From the NCBI RefSeq assembly GCF_002100115.1, contig NZ_ANBM01000008.1, positions 1-64,000 of the forward strand: 64,000 bases of DNA, in the 5' to 3' direction. The first letter of the stretch is position 1, and each line of letters starts with the position of its first letter. The notes below the pieces were generated by a model that saw nothing but the letters and a program-made list of their open reading frames with translations, was not told where the DNA came from and did not search any database. Source of the stretch: Anaerovibrio sp. JC8. GTDB taxonomy: Bacteria; Bacillota; Negativicutes; Selenomonadales; Selenomonadaceae. The translations under genes were made by a program, and so were the position numbers. Of the stretch, positions 8,812 through 18,600 are shown one piece after another.

Positions 8812-9579
8812 TTATTTCTTCAATTGTGCTTCCAGGAAATCCAAAACCCCATCAAAGCTGTCTGTTACATTGCTGTACTGGATTTTTGGCCGGTCGATGA
8901 TGACCAGTGGCAGACCCAGCTCCTTTACGGCGTCGAACTTGGTATCTGCTCCACCCAGACTGCCGCTGTTTTTGGTTACCACCACATCAGCGTTGTACTT
9001 AATAAACAGTTCCTTGTTCAGTTCCTTGGAAAACGGCCCCTGCATGGCAATGATGTTATCAGGGGTAAAACCCAGCTCCCGGGCTTCCTTTACCACCCCG
9101 GACTCCGGCAGTATGCGGCATACTATGCGGGCATCACCCAGAGCCTCGGACTTGGCAAATATAGGCAGACTGCGGCTGCCGGTGGTCAAAAACACATTTT
9201 TGCCCAGCTCCCCGGCCTTCACGGCTGCTTCCTCGTAGCCATTAACGTAATACGCCTTATCATAGTCCAGGTGACTCATAGCCCGCTCATAGCGAATATA
9301 AGGCACCCCAGCCTGCTCACAGGCCTTCATGGCATTGGTGGAAATATTGGCAGCATAAGGATGGCTGGCATCCACGAAGCATTTTACGTCATTTTCACGG
9401 AAATACTCCACAAAACCAGCCTCATCCAGAGGCCTGTCATTAACCTTAATTCCCTTATAGGACTGCAAAAGCTCCTGACCATACTGGCTCACCACGGAGG
9501 CCACTACCTCATAGCCTCTGGACAGGATATATCCCGCCAGCTCCCGGCCATCCTGGGTCCCTGCCGCAACAAAAATCAT
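8812..9579 (-). CDS. cbiJ: Cobalt-precorrin-6A reductase CbiJ
   Basis: A 255-residue CobK/CbiJ-type reductase. It begins MIFVAAGTQDGRELAGYL-like, a dinucleotide-binding variant usual in this family. FVDASHPYAANISTNA near 70-85, RYERA and VVTKNSGSLGGADTKFDAV near 205-223 are CbiJ signatures. It reduces cobalt-precorrin-6A to 6B with NADH. Its start overlaps the cbiH stop by 4 bases. It is the last gene of the first unit. Confidence 0.93.
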   Translation of the reverse strand: MIFVAAGTQDGRELAGYILSRGYEVVASVVSQYGQELLQSYKGIKVNDRPLDEAGFVEYFRENDVKCFVDASHPYAANISTNAMKACEQAGVPYIRYERAMSHLDYDKAYYVNGYEEAAVKAGELGKNVFLTTGSRSLPIFAKSEALGDARIVCRILPESGVVKEARELGFTPDNIIAMQGPFSKELNKELFIKYNADVVVTKNSGSLGGADTKFDAVKELGLPLVIIDRPKIQYSNVTDSFDGVLDFLEAQLKK

Positions 9580-10316
9580 ACCTTATAACCTCTTGGCGTT
9601 ACCATGTAACCGTCCTTTACATAAGTGTGACTGTTACCAATGATGACAATGGAGAACATGCCGATTTCTTCCTCAGTGAAATGGGCCAGATCAGAAATCA
9701 CACAATCCTCCTGCTCACGGCTGGCACTGGTTACAATACCAACCGGGGTCTTTGGATCACGGCACTTCAGGAGAATCTCTTGAACCACATCAATATAATC
9801 AGGACGGGCCTTGCTCTTTGGATTATAAAGGGCAATAACAAAATCCCCTTCTCCTGCCAGCTTAACCCGCTTTTGGATTAAATCCCAAGGGGTCATCCAG
9901 TCGCTGAGGCTGATTACGGCAAAATCATGCATCAGAGGGGCACCCAAAATGGAGGCTGCTGCATTTACTGCAGAAACTCCGGCAATGGTGCCACCATATT
10001 CCGGACGCTTGTCCTCCGGGCACTGAAGCACCAGCTCCAATACCAGGCCGGCCATGCCATATACCCCGGCATCACCACTGGATACCACAATGGTATCCTT
10101 GCCGGAAGCCGCAGACTCCACTGCCATCTTGCAGCGGTCCACCTCCTGCATCATGCCGGTGCCGATTACTTCCTTGCCCTCCAGCATTGGCTTGATCAAA
10201 TCAATATATGTGGTGTAACCAGCTACTACCTCAGCTGCCTCTATGGCCTTTCTGGCTCTTGGAGTCATATCATCCATACTGCCAGGACCAATTCCGATTA
10301 CTGTTATTTTTCCCAT
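9576..10316 (-). CDS. cbiH: Cobalt-factor III (precorrin-3B) C17-methyltransferase CbiH
   Basis: A 246-residue tetrapyrrole methylase. It has the SAM-site motif GIGPGSMDDMT at 8-18, VSSGDAGVYGMAG near 99-111 and the family end block IIGNSHTYVKDGYMVTPRGY. CbiH methylates C17 with ring contraction. It has no fused reductase domain and is of standard length. Its start overlaps the cbiG stop by 13 bases. Confidence 0.93.
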   Translation of the reverse strand: MGKITVIGIGPGSMDDMTPRARKAIEAAEVVAGYTTYIDLIKPMLEGKEVIGTGMMQEVDRCKMAVESAASGKDTIVVSSGDAGVYGMAGLVLELVLQCPEDKRPEYGGTIAGVSAVNAAASILGAPLMHDFAVISLSDWMTPWDLIQKRVKLAGEGDFVIALYNPKSKARPDYIDVVQEILLKCRDPKTPVGIVTSASREQEDCVISDLAHFTEEEIGMFSIVIIGNSHTYVKDGYMVTPRGYKV

Positions 10317-11374
10317 ATTAACGCCACCGTCACTTTCTCATACTTAGTTTTCAAAAGGGCCTCTACTCCGTGGTTGACACAGCAAAATGCCGCCGCTTCG
10401 GCCACATTTCCCACGCCAATGGCCTTCCTCACAAATTCCGACTCTGCCAAATTGTAGTATTCTATCTGTTCCTTCAGCTTGCTGTTATCCCAAAAAGTAA
10501 TTTTCTTGTTCAATTCCTTGGCAATATCCAAAAGCCCCTTCTCATCAGCCTTGAAGGTAGTGCTGGCCAGCTCGTCTATACGGTCTATGCTCCACCCGAT
10601 TCTCTTGCAAGATTCCTCCAGGGCTCCGCGGATTAAATCCGCCCCCACACCCCTGCGACAGCCAACGCCGGCTATCAGGCGTCTTGGTCTAAGGTACAGC
10701 ACCCACTCATTAACAGGATATTGCTCTGCGGAAACAATTACCTTGTATTTCCCGCTTTCAACAGCTCTTTTGGTAATTTCCCCGTCGTTACATACCGTAA
10801 CCTCAATGCCATTTTCCTTCATCTTTTCCAGATACTCATCAAGACACGGTATATTTTCATCTATCAGATATTCCGGCTGCACTTCACCAAGCACTGCATT
10901 ATTGAGGTGAAGGATATTCTTCTTTGGATATGGCACCAGTCCCAGGCGTGACGCCAGCAGGTCCGGGGCCAGCTTGTTGTTCACATCTGTTGCCGTGGTA
11001 ATAACAGGATTGCTGTGTAGAATTTCAGCCAACTCCAAGGTGAGCTCATTTGCCCCGCCCATGTGTCCGGATAGCAGGCTAATAATATTCTTGGCCTGTT
11101 CATCCATTACCACCACAGCCGGGTCTGTCAGCTTGCTGTTCAAAAACGGCGCAATGGTACGCACCACTATGCCTGCAGCCATAATAAAAATCAACGCCCC
11201 ATATCTGGAAAATTCTTCCTTTACGGCATCTGACAACCGGCTGTAGGAAATAGCCTCAGACTGTTCCCCTAAACCTTCATGGACGTAAATATCCACAGAA
11301 TCCTTTATATTTTTCTTAATGCGCCCGGCAACATTCAATCCGTTTTCCGATGAAGTAAAGATGGCATATCTCAT
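10304..11374 (-). CDS. cbiG: Cobalt-precorrin-5A hydrolase CbiG
   Basis: A 356-residue protein that opens the delta-lactone of cobalt-precorrin-5A with loss of acetaldehyde. The N-terminal half contains MAAGIVVRTIAPFLNSK and LLSGHMGGANELT; the C-terminal half has GVGCRRGV (about 236-243) and the STTFKADEKGL block. These are both CbiG domains in the normal order. It overlaps cbiF by 4 bases (ATGA junction) and cbiH by 13. Confidence 0.94.
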   Translation of the reverse strand: MRYAIFTSSENGLNVAGRIKKNIKDSVDIYVHEGLGEQSEAISYSRLSDAVKEEFSRYGALIFIMAAGIVVRTIAPFLNSKLTDPAVVVMDEQAKNIISLLSGHMGGANELTLELAEILHSNPVITTATDVNNKLAPDLLASRLGLVPYPKKNILHLNNAVLGEVQPEYLIDENIPCLDEYLEKMKENGIEVTVCNDGEITKRAVESGKYKVIVSAEQYPVNEWVLYLRPRRLIAGVGCRRGVGADLIRGALEESCKRIGWSIDRIDELASTTFKADEKGLLDIAKELNKKITFWDNSKLKEQIEYYNLAESEFVRKAIGVGNVAEAAAFCCVNHGVEALLKTKYEKVTVALIWEK

Positions 11375-12132
11375 ACGCTCGCTTCCCTAAATCCGTGACT
11401 GAACTCAGGGGCATAAAGCCTTGAGAGCTCATAATCACTGCCCAAAACATGACTTACAACTATCATGGAGGTGCGGTCCACACCCTTGCCCTCGATTTCC
11501 TTGCAAATGGTCTCCAAGGTGCCACGGAAAATTCGCTGCTCAGGCCAGCTGGCTCTCTGAACAATAGCAATAGGTGTATTCGGCTCATAGCCGCCCTCAA
11601 TAAGCTCCTTAACGACATCCTCAAGCATGGAAATACTCAGGAAGATACACATGGTAGCCTTGTGAGCTGCCAGAGAGCGCAACTTCTCCCGATCCGGCAC
11701 TGGAGTCCGTCCCTCATTACGGGTAATAATAACCGTCTGGGTTACCCCTGGCAATGTATATTCCTGCTTCAAGGCAGCCGCCGTGGCCAAAAAGCTGCTG
11801 ACGCCAGGAATAACCTGGAATTCAATGCCCTTCTTACTAAGGGCATCCATCTGCTCCTGAATGGCACCATAAATGGCCGGGTCACCAGTATGGAGACGTA
11901 CCACCTTCTTGTCAGCGGCCACAGATTTTTCAATAACCTCCAGCACCTCAGGCAGGGACATGGATGCGGAATTATGAATCTCACATCCCTCTTTTGCATA
12001 TCCCAACAATGCCTCCGGAACCAGAGAACCGGCGTAAATAATTACATCGGCCTCCTCCAGTAAACGTCTTCCCTTTACAGTAATCAGCTCCGGGTCCCCA
12101 GGACCTGCTCCAACAATGCTAACAATTGCCAT
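11371..12132 (-). CDS. cbiF: Cobalt-precorrin-4 C11-methyltransferase CbiF
   Basis: A 253-residue tetrapyrrole methylase with GAGPGDPELITVKGRRLL at 8-25, LHTGDPAIYGAIQEQ near 100-114 and PGVSSFLATAAAL. These are typical of CbiF/CobM. It methylates C11 of cobalt-precorrin-4. Its start at 12132 overlaps the cbiT stop by one base. Function is secure from motif and context. Confidence 0.95.
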   Translation of the reverse strand: MAIVSIVGAGPGDPELITVKGRRLLEEADVIIYAGSLVPEALLGYAKEGCEIHNSASMSLPEVLEVIEKSVAADKKVVRLHTGDPAIYGAIQEQMDALSKKGIEFQVIPGVSSFLATAAALKQEYTLPGVTQTVIITRNEGRTPVPDREKLRSLAAHKATMCIFLSISMLEDVVKELIEGGYEPNTPIAIVQRASWPEQRIFRGTLETICKEIEGKGVDRTSMIVVSHVLGSDYELSRLYAPEFSHGFREASV

Positions 12133-12716
12133 TATTTACCTCCCTGCTTTACGCACGTAACTATATAAATCGGATTATTGGCCTTGGCCATGTCATAAGG
12201 ACCCACCTGCTCCAGCAGATTCACCTGCACCTGAATGGCCTCATAGGAATAATCCTCACGTTTCCTCATATATTCCAGACACTTGGCAATGGTCTGTATT
12301 GTAATACAGTTTATAACTATTCTGCCCCCATTGACCAGTTTCTTGTCTATCTCGTCAAGGATGATGGGCAAATTCTTCCCGCTGCCGCCAATAATAGCAG
12401 CATCCAGCTGTGGCAGCTCATCCATCCCCTCAGGAGCATAAGCCTCAATAACCTTCAGATTGTATACGCCAAACTTTTCAGCATTCTTCTTAATAAGCTC
12501 TATGCCCTCGGGGTTGCGTTCAATGGCATACACCATACCGTCCTTGGCTTGGATGGCCGCTTCAATGGAAATGGAGCCGGTACCGGCCCCCACATCACAT
12601 ATTACGCTGTCCGGCTTAATACCAGCCTTGGCAACAGTCAGTACCCTGATTTCCTGCTTGGTCATGGGCACCTTGCCCCGAATAAATTCCTCATCTGGAA
12701 TTCCCAATGGAATCAT
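12132..12716 (-). CDS. cbiT: Cobalt-precorrin-6B C15-methyltransferase (decarboxylating) CbiT
   Basis: A 194-residue class I SAM methyltransferase. The SAM motif DVGAGTGSIS lies at 41-50, preceded by the CbiT-typical start IPDEEFIRGKVPMTKQEIR. It methylates C15 and decarboxylates the ring C acetate. Here CbiT and CbiE are separate proteins rather than the CbiET/CobL fusion found in many bacteria. The ATG overlaps the cbiE stop by 4 bases. Confidence 0.94.
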   Translation of the reverse strand: MIPLGIPDEEFIRGKVPMTKQEIRVLTVAKAGIKPDSVICDVGAGTGSISIEAAIQAKDGMVYAIERNPEGIELIKKNAEKFGVYNLKVIEAYAPEGMDELPQLDAAIIGGSGKNLPIILDEIDKKLVNGGRIVINCITIQTIAKCLEYMRKREDYSYEAIQVQVNLLEQVGPYDMAKANNPIYIVTCVKQGGK

Positions 12717-13348
12717 TTTGCTTTCACCACCAATACACAGCTTAAAAACGTCTTTTTCAAGTCTTCTGCTTCGCCCAATGTAGTTTTTATAATCAATTCA
12801 TCCTCATAGGAAAGGCGGCTGCAAATCCCCAGCATGGTATCTGCCGGCCATCCCAGTGACAACAGTAATGCCGGAATGGTCTTGGAATTGTTTTTCCCGT
12901 CTGTCAGGAAGCCAATAGTCCGGCCAGGCTTATAACGGAGTTTTTCCTTTGCCACCGTGCGTCCGTGCATACTCATTAATTCCGCATTATGCCAAGGCAG
13001 GCCCAGCTTGCAAAAAGCCACCTGCATGGCACTCAAGCCGGGAATTACCTCTATCTGGCTGTCCTCAAAGCTGCGCTTTACTGCATCCAGCAGAGAATAA
13101 TATCCAGGGTCGCCGGAAACCATTACCACCACATCGTGGTATTGCAGCTCACGGGCAATAAAATCCATTACTGATGAGATATCAGCCCGAATGACACACT
13201 GTTTCTGCCCCTTTTCCTGGCCGTACTGCTCTATGGCCCTGCTGCCACCTACCAGCACCTTGGCTTCAGTAATAGTCTTAAGGGCTGCCGGTATCATATA
13301 ATCTGCACTTCCGGGGCCAATGCCCACAACAATTATCTTATGTTCCAT
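12713..13348 (-). CDS. cbiE: Cobalt-precorrin-7 C5-methyltransferase CbiE
   Basis: A 211-residue tetrapyrrole methylase with GIGPGSADYMIPAAL at 9-23, VVMVSGDPGYYSLLDAV near 86-102 and EVIPGLSAMQVAFCKLG, all CbiE signatures. It methylates C5. Its start overlaps the cbiD stop by 16 bases, and it overlaps cbiT by 4, consistent with translational coupling through the unit. Confidence 0.94.
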   Translation of the reverse strand: MEHKIIVVGIGPGSADYMIPAALKTITEAKVLVGGSRAIEQYGQEKGQKQCVIRADISSVMDFIARELQYHDVVVMVSGDPGYYSLLDAVKRSFEDSQIEVIPGLSAMQVAFCKLGLPWHNAELMSMHGRTVAKEKLRYKPGRTIGFLTDGKNNSKTIPALLLSLGWPADTMLGICSRLSYEDELIIKTTLGEAEDLKKTFLSCVLVVKAK

Positions 13349-14433
13349 CCAAAATCTCCGCCAATCTTTTTTGCCATATCATCCATGCCCAACAGCTTGC
13401 CCTTCAAGGTAACCATAACGGTGCCCACCTGCATTTTTTCAAATACATAACGCTGGGCCCTCAGGCTTGCTCTGGCCGCAATGGTATCGTAAACAGCTTC
13501 CAGCTTGTAGCGTTCAATAACCGGCAATGCTTCCTCCGTAGTTACAGCAGACAGAATTTCCTGAACCCCCTCCGGAGGCATTCCTGCCGCCGCGCTATAG
13601 GCTGCCATGGTTTCCATGCGCCCGTCTCCCATACGGTTATGGGTATGAAATACCCCGGCCGCCACCTTGGCCAGCTTGCCAATATGCCCAAAGAGCAGAA
13701 CCCGCTCCACTCCCATATCAGCCGCTTTTTCCAGCATATGACCAATAAAGTTGCTGGTTTGGGCCATGGCCTCCACAGGAAGTCCCCACTCACCGGCAAT
13801 ACGCTCGCCGATTTTCCCCGGCACAAAAATCTGGGTTTTGTAGCCGGCCGCCAGTGCTACGCTTATCTGGGGCACCAGAGAATCCTTAAAGGCCTCCTCC
13901 GACATAGGCCGCAGAACCCCTGTGGTTCCAATGATGGATATACCACCCACTACTCCCAGAACTGAGTTAAGGGTTTTCTTGGCCAGCTCCTCGCCTCCCG
14001 GCACATCCACTCTGACCTGACAGCCCGGAATGGTGCCGAAAACCTCCTGCAGTGACTGGCGAATAAGCTGCCTTGGCCCCGGATTAATGGAAGGCTCTCC
14101 CGGCGGCACTGCCAAGCCCGGCTTGGTAATGGTGCCTACCCCTTCCCCGGCCACCAGCTCAATCCCTTCGTGGGACTTATCCATGGTGAGGGTGGTCAAA
14201 ATGGACACGCCATTGGTAATATCCGGGTCATCCCCGGAATCCTTGACGATTTCCACCCGAATGCCATCCCCAACAGGCTCAACAGCCTTAACTGGTATAT
14301 GCAGTTTTGTTCCATCAAGGGCGTTTATTTCCACATAATCCGCACTGCTGCCCTGCATAAACAGAGCCGCCGCCTTCACCCCGGCCGCCACACAGGCCCC
14401 GGTGGTATACCCGCCCCTAAGCTCCTTGGCCAT
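13333..14433 (-). CDS. cbiD: Cobalt-precorrin-5B C1-methyltransferase CbiD
   Basis: A 366-residue protein opening LRGGYTTGACVAAGVKAA, the CbiD hallmark, with PPGEPSINPGPR near 123-134 and a GGxxIxGTTGVLRPMS-type block near 196. It methylates C1 on the anaerobic route and is not related to the other methylases here. It is the first gene of the cbiD-J unit. The ribosome binding site AAGGAG lies before ATG at 14433, and the predicted leader is only about 34 bases. Confidence 0.95.
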   Translation of the reverse strand: MAKELRGGYTTGACVAAGVKAAALFMQGSSADYVEINALDGTKLHIPVKAVEPVGDGIRVEIVKDSGDDPDITNGVSILTTLTMDKSHEGIELVAGEGVGTITKPGLAVPPGEPSINPGPRQLIRQSLQEVFGTIPGCQVRVDVPGGEELAKKTLNSVLGVVGGISIIGTTGVLRPMSEEAFKDSLVPQISVALAAGYKTQIFVPGKIGERIAGEWGLPVEAMAQTSNFIGHMLEKAADMGVERVLLFGHIGKLAKVAAGVFHTHNRMGDGRMETMAAYSAAAGMPPEGVQEILSAVTTEEALPVIERYKLEAVYDTIAARASLRAQRYVFEKMQVGTVMVTLKGKLLGMDDMAKKIGGDFGWNIR

Positions 14434-14473
14434 TTTTTCTCCTTAATAACACGATAACTTACAGTTATATTTT

Positions 14474-14534
14474 ATTATAACGCAATTATTCAAATTTTCC
14501 CATTTAATATGGGAAAATATACCTCTTAGCGTTT
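14474..14534 (-). promoter_or_regulatory. cbiD promoter with dispersed hairpin element (copy 1)
   Basis: Plus strand: ATTATAACGC (14474-14483), a hairpin (arms ATTTTCCCAT/ATGGGAAAAT, about 14494-14518), then TTAGCGTTTT (14527-14535). The outer AACGC/GCGTT arms are inverted. Read on the minus strand, the conserved block becomes GCGTTATAAT, placing a perfect -10 about 40 bases before the cbiD start; the -35 (TGGGAA) is poor. The same arrangement recurs at 20947 and 63726. Confidence 0.7.
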
Positions 14535-14595
14535 TGCCAATGCCACTAGCTTCGCGTCGCGACGAGTTGTAACGAGTCATAACGCAATACGGTGC

Positions 14596-14623
14596 AAAGA
14601 AAAAGGACTGCTTTCGCAGTCCT
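14596..14623 (-). terminator. Terminator after ftsY
   Basis: Stem AGGACTGC/GCAGTCCT with a GAAA tetraloop is followed on the minus strand by TTTTCTTT. It lies about 80 bases downstream of the ftsY stop and upstream of the cbiD promoter, so smc-ftsY and the cobalamin operon are separate units. Confidence 0.85.
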
Positions 14624-14703
14624 GACGTAAAAACTAAAATTATCATAGTGCCAGTCTAAATTATGAAGTTAGACAATCAATGGCCAACATATTACCACTT
14701 ATA

Positions 14704-15621
14704 TTATTTCCCTTCAAACAATGCCTTGGCGAAGTCCTCGGCCACGAACGGACGAAGGTCGTCTACGCCCTCGCCGACACCAATCCATTTTACTGGCATG
14801 GACAGCTCTGCCTTGATGCCGATTACCACGCCGCCCTTGGCGGTGCCATCCAGCTTGGTGAGAACCACGCCGGAAATTGGTGCAGCCTCAGTAAAGAGCT
14901 TGGCCTGGCTGATGGCATTCTGGCCGGTGGTGGCATCCAGCACCAGCAGGGTCTCATGAGGTGCATCAGGAATCTCCCGCTGAATAACCCGATTGATTTT
15001 CTTCAGCTCCTCCATAAGGTTGGACTTGGTCTGCAGACGGCCGGCAGTATCAATGAGGAGCACATCCACATTTCTGGCCACTGCGGCCTTTACTGCATCA
15101 AAGGCCACCGCTGCCGGGTCGGAGTTTTCCTCATGGCGGATGACCTTGGCATCAGTACGCTGACCCCAGATCTCCAGCTGGTCGATAGCCGCTGCCCTAA
15201 AGGTATCGGCCGCTGCCAGCATAACACTCTTGCCCTGCTGCTTATAATAATTACTGAGCTTGCCAATAGTGGTAGTCTTGCCTACACCATTGACGCCGAT
15301 TACCAGAATAACCGTCGGACCGCTCTGGGCCATGCGGGTCTCATCAGAATCCTTGGTCAAAAGCTCGGAGATTTTTCCGGCCAAGAATGGCTTCAAATCC
15401 TCCGGAGTGTTGATTTCCTTCTTCTTGATGCCCTTGCGGACTTCTCCCATGAGATGCTCAGTGGTATTGACACCCACATCTGCCATGATAAGGATTTCCT
15501 CCAGATCATCCAGCAAATCATCATCAATATCTGCATAGCCGATAACCAGCTTTTCAATCTTCTCCGTAATAGTTTCCCGGGTCTTGGTCAGGCCCTTCTT
15601 TAATTTATCAAAAAATCCCAT
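14704..15621 (-). CDS. ftsY: Signal recognition particle receptor FtsY
   Basis: A 305-residue SRP-family GTPase that docks SRP-ribosome complexes at the membrane. It has a short N-terminal helical region, a four-helix N domain, then the G domain: [10 protein letters not shown] (109-118), [21 protein letters not shown] and [10 protein letters not shown] near 257. The long acidic A domain of enterobacterial FtsY is absent, as is usual in Firmicutes. It follows smc by 18 bases, the common Firmicute smc-ftsY pair. Confidence 0.96.
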   Translation of the reverse strand: MGFFDKLKKGLTKTRETITEKIEKLVIGYADIDDDLLDDLEEILIMADVGVNTTEHLMGEVRKGIKKKEINTPEDLKPFLAGKISELLTKDSDETRMAQSGPTVILVIGVNGVGKTTTIGKLSNYYKQQGKSVMLAAADTFRAAAIDQLEIWGQRTDAKVIRHEENSDPAAVAFDAVKAAVARNVDVLLIDTAGRLQTKSNLMEELKKINRVIQREIPDAPHETLLVLDATTGQNAISQAKLFTEAAPISGVVLTKLDGTAKGGVVIGIKAELSMPVKWIGVGEGVDDLRPFVAEDFAKALFEGK

Positions 15622-15639
15622 TTCAAACCTCCAAAGATG

Positions 15640-18600
15640 TTAATTATCTATCATAGACTCTGCTTCCTTCAGCTTCACGGACAGAATCTTGGACACACCG
15701 GCATCCTCCACAGTTACGCCATACATGGAATCAGCTGACTCCATGGTACCCTTACGGTGGGTCACCACAATAAACTGGGTATTGTCGGCGTATTCCTCCA
15801 GGAAGCTGCCGAAGCGGCCGATATTGGCCTCATCCAGTGGTGCATCCACCTCGTCCAGCAGTGAGAACGGTGCCGGGCGATACCGCAGGAAGGAGAACAG
15901 CAGGGCTACTACCGTCAAGGCACGTTCACCGCCGGACAGTACCGCCAGATTCTGCTGCTTCTTGTCCGGAATCTGGACCACAATATCCACGCCGGATTCC
16001 AGCACATTGTCCTTATCTATAAGAATAATCCTGGCCTCACCACCGCCAAAGAGCCGCACGAAAATGTCCTTGAAGAACAGATTAATGCTGTTAAAGGCCT
16101 CCTTGAACTGCTTGGTCATGGTGGCATCCATTTCGCCGATTATCTTCAGCAAATCCGCCTTGGCGGCATTCAAGTCCTCTGCATTGCCGGACAGGAAGCT
16201 GTGACGTTCCAGCAGCTCCCGATACTCCGTCGGAGCATTTGGATTTACTGCCCCCAGGGACTCAATTTCCCGCTCCAGCCGTTTCAGCTCCCGCTTCAGG
16301 GCCGTCGGCTCCATTTCCGGTACCATTTCTGCTGCCCGCTCCGGCACAATACCGTATTCAGACAGCATCCGATCCTGCAGCTGCTCCAAGTCATACTCTG
16401 TATGGGAAGCATTCAGCTCCAGCTGGTGCAGCTCGTCCTGAATAGCATTGAGCCGCTGCTGGGCTGCCTTGGTTTCCTTTTCATTTTTCTGGCTTTCCAC
16501 CAGCTTGTCCATGCGGCGCTGGTGAACTTCCTTGTATTCTGTCTGCACAGTGGCATAATCCGCCTGCAAATGCTGGGTACGGGTGATCAGGCCACCGATC
16601 TTATTCTGGCTTTCCTCCAGCTCATTGTCCAGACGGCGGATTTCCTGCTCATTCTGGCTGATGGTTTCCTCGTTGCGGGTCAATTCCCGCTGACGGAGCA
16701 GGGATTTTTCCTTCATGCGCAGGATACTCTGTTCCAGCACGGTCTTGTCATGCTCCAGCTGGTTGGTGAATACGGACAAATCCTCCGCATCCTGATCCAT
16801 GTCCCCGTAATCCTCAATAACCTCCTGAAGCTGGTTCTTCAGGGACTGGTTATTATCATCCAGCTGACGGGTCTGATTTCTCAGTTCATTCACCTGCTCC
16901 TGAATGGCGGTGAAGTTCGCCTGGGCATTGGCCAGATTCTGCTCCAGTAACGTGAAATCACTGCGGGCACTGTCCAGCTTTTCCTTAAGAGCCGCCTCGT
17001 TAAGCTGCTGCTCCTGCTCCTGCATTTCCAGAGCGTGCAGATCGTTGCGAAGCTGAACCAGCTCCGCCTGTTTATCTTCCAGCTGCTGTTTTAAGTCAGC
17101 GGTCCTTTGCTTTAATTCCTCAAAATGCTGCCGGTCAGCGGTCAGCTTGTCCCGCAGCTGCTTGATTTCATCCTGACGATTGAGGAAGCTGCTTTCCCTA
17201 TGCTGATGGCTGCCACCAGTCATGGCACCACCCGGGCTGAGGAGCTCACCCTCCAAGGTCACGATACGAAGCCGCTGGCCCATCTTGCGGTTAAGGCCAA
17301 TGGCGTTATCCATGGTATCAACCACCAAAGTACGGCCCAGCAAAAATTCCATTACCCTGCTGTAATCCGCATCAGTGGTCACAATATCATTGGCCCAGCC
17401 AATAACACCGGCAGCATCAGATGACAGGCTTTCCCGGTTGCCCCTCGGAGTAATGGAGGACAATGGAAGGAAAGTAACCCGTCCCAAGCGGTCCCGCTTC
17501 AAATACTCAATGGCCGCCTTGGCGGTATCCGTATCCCGGGTAACAATATTCTGCAAACTGCCCCCCAGAGCAGTTTCAATGGCCGTAACATACTTGCCCG
17601 GCACATCCATAAGCTCCGCCACGGTACCGCACACCTGCTGACGCCATGGTGCATTGCTCTTAAGCACCGCCTTTACGGCCTTGCCAAAGCCCTCATAGGA
17701 GTGCTGCAGATTTTCCATAATCTGCAGACGGCTGGCCATTTTCTGCAAGGTACCATCCAGCTGGTTCTTTTCCCTGTTAAGGTCGCCCAAGGTCTGGGTA
17801 TCAGCGTTGATTTGCTGTTCATCAGCTTCCATGGAAGCCTGCTTATTCCTCTTATCTTGAGCAGTTCCTTCCATGACAGCAGCCAGCTGGGTCAACTCCT
17901 GTTCCATGCCGGCAATGTCTCCCCGCAGGGCATCCAGCTGTGCCTGTTGATCTCCCCGGTTCTGGCTGTCATTTTCCAAGTCACGCTCCAGCACCAACAG
18001 CTGGCTGTGCTTGGCGTTGTATTCCTCGGTGCCATCCTGTACCTGTTTTTCCAGTCTGGCCCGTTCCTCACGTTTATTCTGTAAAGCAGCCCGCAGCTCC
18101 TTGGCCTGCTCACGGCACTTTTTGATTTTTTCGGTGGCTTCTGTCAAAGCATTCTGGGACTCGTCCCCGCTTTTTTGCGCCGCCTCAATATCCTGCTGCG
18201 CTTCCTGGGCTGCTGCCTTTAATTCCTTCAGCTGCTGGCTCAGCATCTGTCGGGCACCCTTGCCTTGACGGCGACGCTCCTCCAGCACCTTGATGTCACT
18301 CTCTGCCGCCTCCAGCTGGCTGTGGAGCTCATTTCGCTTCTGGGAAATGGTTTCCTGCTCCTTTTCCAGCTCCAATACAGCCTTGTCAAACTGCTCCTTG
18401 CGGTTTTCGGACAGCTGCAGCGCAGTTCTGGCCGCAATTTCCTGGTCCTTCTTGGCAGTAATGGCCGCAGAATGCTTGGCCATCTTTTTGTTCAAATCCA
18501 GATAATTGAGATAAATACCTGCCAGATTGAACTTTTTCAGCTCCTCCTGCAGGCCGTTGTACTTCTCGGTCTTTTCTGCACTGAGCTTCAACGGCTCCAG

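Noticed and set aside
14535-14600. Possible cobalamin riboswitch before cbiD (GCCACT and CG-rich palindromes present)
   Set aside because: The GCCACT is on the wrong strand, the space is too short, and a terminator of ftsY occupies it. No B12 box could be found.
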